Below are positions 26,712 through 28,637 of a stretch of DNA of 28,637 nt, piece after piece. The translations under genes and the position numbers were made by a program. Under the pieces are notes generated by a model. The model worked only from the letters and a program-made list of their open reading frames with translations, had not been told where the DNA came from and made no database searches. The stretch comes from a virus, in the IMG/VR virus record IMGVR_UViG_3300020463_000096, positions 1 to 28,637 of that record; one strand, written 5' to 3'. The stretch's first letter is position 1. Each line of letters begins with the position of its first letter.

Positions 26712-26857
26712 TAGTGTCCTTGTCCTCTGTATCTTTTACGAGCCGAGTTACGAGAGGTCGCTGAATATTTAGAATGCTTTCCTCTTCCTTGACGAGACTT
26801 CTTCGGTTTTGCCTCTGTATCATAACCAGATCCTAATAGTCCTGCTTTTCTTGCCAT
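26711..26857 (-). CDS. Very basic small protein (48 aa)
   Basis: A 48-residue protein with many Lys and Arg residues, especially after residue 17 (KPKKSRQGRGKHSKYSAT, then ARKRYRGQGH). The N terminus MARKAGLLGSGYD is mildly hydrophobic. The composition fits binding to nucleic acid or to an acidic partner, but no domain is recognised; I recall similar short proteins in marine T4-like phages, function unknown. It has the strongest ribosome site seen in the window, AAGGAGG 8 nt before the ATG. The ATG directly follows the stop of the 53-aa gene, and its own stop overlaps the next ATG (TAATG). Confidence 0.85.
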   Translation of the reverse strand: MARKAGLLGSGYDTEAKPKKSRQGRGKHSKYSATSRNSARKRYRGQGH

Positions 26858-27019
26858 TTAATTTTCCTCCTTTATAGGTTCGTAAGTAATGTCTTTTTCA
26901 ATTTTTTCACCAGTCACATATTGCTCTACTGCGTAATCTTCAAGTCGCTCCATTAACTCTGATTCTGAAACATTCCAGAAAACAATCTTTCCTTTACGAA
27001 GTATGTTGTATCGTGTCAT
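26858..27019 (-). CDS. Small acidic hypothetical protein (53 aa)
   Basis: A 53-residue ORF starting MTRYNILRKGKIVFWNVSES, then a Glu-rich helix-like part and a C terminus with YEPIKEEN. I do not recognise a function; short proteins with a similar MTRYNIL start are familiar from marine T4-like phages. Its ATG overlaps the stop of the 22-aa gene by 4 bp (ATGA), and the next ATG follows its stop directly. No independent ribosome site is visible, so it is probably translated by coupling. The lock-step spacing on both sides is the main evidence that it is real. Confidence 0.8.
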   Translation of the reverse strand: MTRYNILRKGKIVFWNVSESELMERLEDYAVEQYVTGEKIEKDITYEPIKEEN

Positions 27020-27084
27020 TTACGTAATAACTGAATTAATGTGAACAGTGCTAATACAACTGCAATGAGTACGATACCAAACAT
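27016..27084 (-). CDS. 22-aa single-transmembrane microprotein
   Basis: A 22-residue ORF, almost entirely hydrophobic (MFGIVLIAVVLALF, then TLIQLL) with a terminal Arg-Lys. That is the layout of a one-pass membrane peptide with a positive cytoplasmic end. Its ATG shares its A with the stop of the glycosyltransferase gene (TAATG), its TGA overlaps the next ATG (ATGA), and AAGGA lies 7 nt upstream of its start. This combination of coupling, ribosome site and composition makes a chance ORF unlikely. No function is known to me; an inner-membrane effector or a purely coupling peptide are both possible. Confidence 0.7.
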   Translation of the reverse strand: MFGIVLIAVVLALFTLIQLLRK

Positions 27085-27950
27085 TAGATTATCCTTGTCT
27101 TTTCATGACCAACACGAATTCGTGGGTCACACCAAATCTCAAAACCTGCTTCCTTTGCATCCAGACAGAATGATACGTCCTCACCGCACATATCTTGAAC
27201 TTCTCCTGACTCAAATACCTGCATCTTTGGAGCAAACCAAGGATATGGTAATCCTTCACTCTCAAAGACTCCATTCTTAATGAGTAACCAACCAAAACCA
27301 GTATAGTCGACAGTAAAGGCTTTCTTTCTCTTACTGATACTTTCAATGGTTTCGTGATTCATTACACCACCATTGGTACGAAAATCATCTTCATCTAACC
27401 AGTGAGCAACGGAAGTTGTCTTTCCATCTTCTGTACAATACCAACCTGCAACGATTTCTCTCTCTTTCTTTGGGTCAACGTTTAACTTAAATCCTGTCTG
27501 CTCAACATCCTCTCCCTTTTCATTCTTCACGACTTGCTTGACTTCTTCTTTCGTAACAGCTTCTGCAGGAATCGCATTCAGTACTAACTGATAGAACTTC
27601 TCTGTGTTGAATACAATATCTGAGTCAATCCAGAGCTGATAATCATACTTGAGTTTACCATCCCAAGGTAACTGATTCGGTCCTCTTAATACGTTAGCTC
27701 CAAGACATTTGCATCTGGCAAAGTTTACCATTGATGAATAATCCTGTGATATCTGAATTGCTGCTCCTGCCTGTACTAAATCAAATGATAAAGATACAAA
27801 AGACTTCAGAAAATTATAACTGACTCCTCGACCTGGTAAACAAAATACAATTGTCTTTCCTCTTATCAACTGCCTTGCTAAATTATAGTCCCATTCAGGT
27901 GCTTTCTTTGCTACAGGGGACTTTGCTTTGACTGTAAATCCTTTCGCCAT
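27084..27950 (-). CDS. GT-A type glycosyltransferase (288 aa)
   Basis: The protein has the marks of a GT-A (GT2-like) sugar transferase. An N-terminal strand and loop GKTIVFCLPGRGVSYNFLKS (31-50) is followed by a DxD metal/nucleotide-sugar motif in LWIDSDIVF (Asp109, Asp111). Near the end, GEDVSFCLDAKEAGFEIWCD (256-275) and VGHEK (280-284) match the catalytic-acid and final-His blocks of this family. Lysine/glutamate-rich sequence (about 128-166) between the DxD and the middle block looks like a surface insertion. Donor and acceptor are unknown: it could modify a virion protein, phage DNA or the host surface. It is preceded by its own promoter region and starts without a clear ribosome site after a short leader. 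Its stop overlaps the 22-aa gene. Confidence 0.88.
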   Translation of the reverse strand: MAKGFTVKAKSPVAKKAPEWDYNLARQLIRGKTIVFCLPGRGVSYNFLKSFVSLSFDLVQAGAAIQISQDYSSMVNFARCKCLGANVLRGPNQLPWDGKLKYDYQLWIDSDIVFNTEKFYQLVLNAIPAEAVTKEEVKQVVKNEKGEDVEQTGFKLNVDPKKEREIVAGWYCTEDGKTTSVAHWLDEDDFRTNGGVMNHETIESISKRKKAFTVDYTGFGWLLIKNGVFESEGLPYPWFAPKMQVFESGEVQDMCGEDVSFCLDAKEAGFEIWCDPRIRVGHEKTRII

Positions 27951-27965
27951 AATGTGTTGTAATTA

Positions 27966-27973
27966 CATTTATA
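27966..27973 (-). promoter_or_regulatory. Late-promoter-like octamer upstream of the glycosyltransferase gene
   Basis: The minus strand reads TATAAATG, one base from the T4 late octamer, 15 nt before the ATG. The distance resembles that upstream of gp25 (18 nt). It overlaps the last base of a sigma70-type -10 element, so the same start region may serve both early and late transcription. With one mismatch in A+T-rich DNA it could be chance. Confidence 0.4.
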
Positions 27974-28001
27974 TCATACATCAATTTATACAACTTGTCA
28001 A
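27973..28001 (-). promoter_or_regulatory. Sigma70-type promoter for the glycosyltransferase gene
   Basis: The minus strand has TTGACA (27996-28001), a 17-bp spacer and TATGAT (27973-27978). This is a perfect -35, ideal spacing and five of six matches at -10. Transcription should start near 27966, giving a leader of about 15 nt. The -35 overlaps the stop codon of the upstream AbrB-like gene. Such host-type promoters usually serve early genes in T4-like phages. Confidence 0.8.
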
Positions 28002-28177
28002 TCAGTAATTTCCTGTATATGAATCCCACTGTCGTCAACGTGCCATACTAATTGTGTATCTTCATACCAATCAAATTCATTGACCACCCATTCTGGTACC
28101 GTGATCTTAAATTCATTTGTGACTGGATCTGTATTCAATGATACTTTAGAATCTTCGTACTTCTTCATAAGGGTCAT
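27998..28177 (-). CDS. Small AbrB/MazE-like protein (59 aa)
   Basis: The central part (EFKITVPEWVVNEFDWYEDT, then QLVWHVDDSGIHIQEI) follows the SpoVT/AbrB swapped-hairpin pattern: a strand with a (I/V)P turn, a short helix, an acidic turn, and a strand pair around an Asp/Gly. That fold is used by transition-state regulators and MazE-type antitoxins; no toxin gene is visible nearby. The predicted sigma70 promoter would start transcription near 28186, exactly at an in-frame GTG (three residues more), so the ATG at 28177 is preferred. A further ATG at 28168 is also possible. No strong ribosome site helps decide. It may regulate phage or host promoters, but DNA binding is only inferred and the match is by eye. 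Confidence 0.75.
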   Translation of the reverse strand: MTLMKKYEDSKVSLNTDPVTNEFKITVPEWVVNEFDWYEDTQLVWHVDDSGIHIQEITD

Positions 28178-28192
28178 ATTTTTCACTTTTCC

Positions 28193-28221
28193 AGTATATA
28201 GTACTTATGTATTTTTACCAA
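28193..28221 (-). promoter_or_regulatory. Sigma70-type promoter for the AbrB-like gene
   Basis: The minus strand has TTGGTA (28216-28221; four of six to TTGACA), a 17-bp spacer and TATACT (28193-28198; five of six to TATAAT). It lies just upstream of the AbrB-like gene and resembles the layout upstream of the glycosyltransferase. The expected start, about 28186, would give a very short leader. Confidence 0.6.
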
Positions 28222-28412
28222 TATCACTTTGTTCTGTCTGCGACCCTGTGTGGGCATTTTTACATACGAAAAAAAATCTGTGCCCCCTGTGTAAATCAAA
28301 GTGCGTTTTCGATAGGGAGGTCGATCTGGGTCGTTTATAGCTTAATGGTACCTTGCGGTTTTCTAACGCAAGGGCGGTTAACCGTAACACTGCTCCTCAC
28401 GTACGAACAGGG
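28222..28412. other. Non-coding gap with stem-loops and a short repeat
   Basis: No convincing gene is seen on either strand in this stretch between the 58-aa gene and the AbrB-like promoter. It holds CCCTGTGT twice (28244-28251 and 28285-28292), a run of eight or more A residues on the + strand near 28270, the strong hairpin listed separately, and the palindrome CGGTTAACCG (28375-28384). It looks less A+T-rich than the structural genes. It may be an untranslated leader or a relic of an RNA gene. Confidence 0.6.
28351..28373. other. Perfect 7-bp hairpin with 9-nt loop
   Basis: On the + strand CCTTGCG and CGCAAGG pair perfectly around the loop GTTTTCTAA. No T-run follows on either strand, so it is not a typical intrinsic terminator. 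The loop contains TTCTAA, like the anticodon loop of tRNA-Arg(UCU), and TAGCTTAATGGTA just before it resembles a D-arm. No T-arm or matching acceptor stem could be found, so a tRNA is not called. Confidence 0.6.
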
Positions 28413-28423
28413 TTAGTCCCTGT
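28407..28423. other. Hairpin spanning the stop codon of the 58-aa gene
   Basis: ACAGGG and CCCTGT form a perfect 6-bp stem around a 5-nt loop that contains the TAA stop of the minus-strand gene. No T-run follows downstream on the minus strand, so it may slow or protect transcripts but is not a standard terminator. Confidence 0.5.
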
Positions 28424-28589
28424 CGCTGTAACTGCCTTCGGTGAACCTTGCACCGTTCAGAGCATACCAACAGACTTCAGCATATCCAAAGTCTTGGGCA
28501 AGGTCATAGCATAAGGGGTATGCGTCGTCCAGTGTTCTGACTGGTTCTTTAATCTCTGTGTCAGGGACTTCAACGAAATATGTAATCAT
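28413..28589 (-). CDS. Small hypothetical protein (58 aa)
   Basis: A 58-residue acidic ORF (MITYFVEVPDTEIKEPVRTL, then DDAYPLCYDLAQDFGYAEVC and a short polar tail). The middle TLDDAY.L.YDLA..FGYAEV looks like a compact helix-strand unit. I recall comparable tiny proteins in marine T4-like phages but know no function. No Shine-Dalgarno is seen before the ATG. A perfect TATAAT lies about 30 nt upstream, close to the window edge. Its stop codon lies in the loop of a 6-bp hairpin. Protein-like composition and the promoter support it. Confidence 0.7.
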   Translation of the reverse strand: MITYFVEVPDTEIKEPVRTLDDAYPLCYDLAQDFGYAEVCWYALNGARFTEGSYSDRD

Positions 28590-28619
28590 AATTAAAAGGG
28601 GTGTAAAACTTATATACTT

Positions 28620-28625
28620 ATTATA
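28620..28625 (-). promoter_or_regulatory. Probable -10 element for the 58-aa gene (-35 outside window)
   Basis: The minus strand reads TATAAT, a perfect -10 hexamer, 30 nt before the ATG of the 58-aa gene. A -35 at 17-bp spacing would fall just beyond the window edge, so the promoter cannot be confirmed. Confidence 0.4.
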
Positions 28626-28637
28626 AAGGATATGTTC

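Noticed and set aside
28205-28390. 61-aa minus-strand ORF with alternative start
   Set aside because: Its protein looks like translated non-coding DNA (no hydrophobic core pattern), and it would cover the predicted sigma70-type promoter and the hairpin.
28328-28400. tRNA-Arg gene
   Set aside because: Only D-arm-like and anticodon-loop-like pieces are present; the anticodon loop has 9 nt when fully paired, and there is no TTCRA T-arm or closing acceptor stem.
28407-28423. Intrinsic terminator for the 58-aa gene
   Set aside because: The 6-bp stem is real, but no T-run follows on the minus strand.
1-28637. CRISPR arrays, insertion sequences, integrases, attachment sites
   Set aside because: None seen: no regularly spaced direct repeats, terminal inverted repeats with a transposase, or integrase motifs.

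Overview
The window looks like part of the genome of a marine T4-like myovirus, of the cyanophage or pelagiphage kind. The host cannot be fixed from this stretch. The evidence is a set of T4 baseplate-wedge homologues (gp25, gp6, a giant gp7-like protein, gp8) in tight co-directional order. Other support comes from DNA that is roughly two-thirds A+T (estimated, not counted), T4-type late-promoter octamers in two intergenic gaps, and a run of very small overlapping genes. Every supported gene is on the minus strand, so transcription runs from the right end to the left end.

Right part (about 25.1-28.6 kb): small accessory genes. In transcription order they are a 58-aa hypothetical gene, a structured non-coding gap, and a small AbrB/MazE-like protein behind a sigma70-type promoter. 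Then comes a GT-A type glycosyltransferase behind a near-perfect sigma70-type promoter overlapped by a late-like octamer. A chain of mini-genes follows (22 aa transmembrane, 53 aa, 48 aa very basic), then a GNAT-like protein, two unknown proteins and a 38-aa ORF. Most neighbours touch or overlap (TAATG, ATGA, or 13-20 bp), which suggests translational coupling.

Left part (1-25.05 kb): a late baseplate operon starting at a TATAAATA motif just upstream of gp25. It runs gp25, gp6, a 4432-aa gp7-like giant, a second TATAAATA motif, gp8 (537 aa against 334 in T4), a 2494-aa DUF4815 virion protein, and the start of a small gene cut by the window edge. The N terminus of that last gene resembles the T4 capsid-targeting peptide.

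The most striking observation is the architecture of the 4432-aa protein. Two blocks that are close together in the C-terminal part of T4 gp7 lie at residues about 1-330 and 2465-2530 here. Some 2100 residues of beta-rich modules, including a YHYH-type domain, separate them, and about 1900 more residues follow. GSGY-type repeat modules occur in this protein, in gp8 and in the DUF4815 protein, which suggests a shared decoration added to several baseplate parts. I see no CRISPR array, insertion sequence, integrase, rRNA or intact tRNA. Comparisons with T4 proteins are by eye and memory, not by computed alignment.
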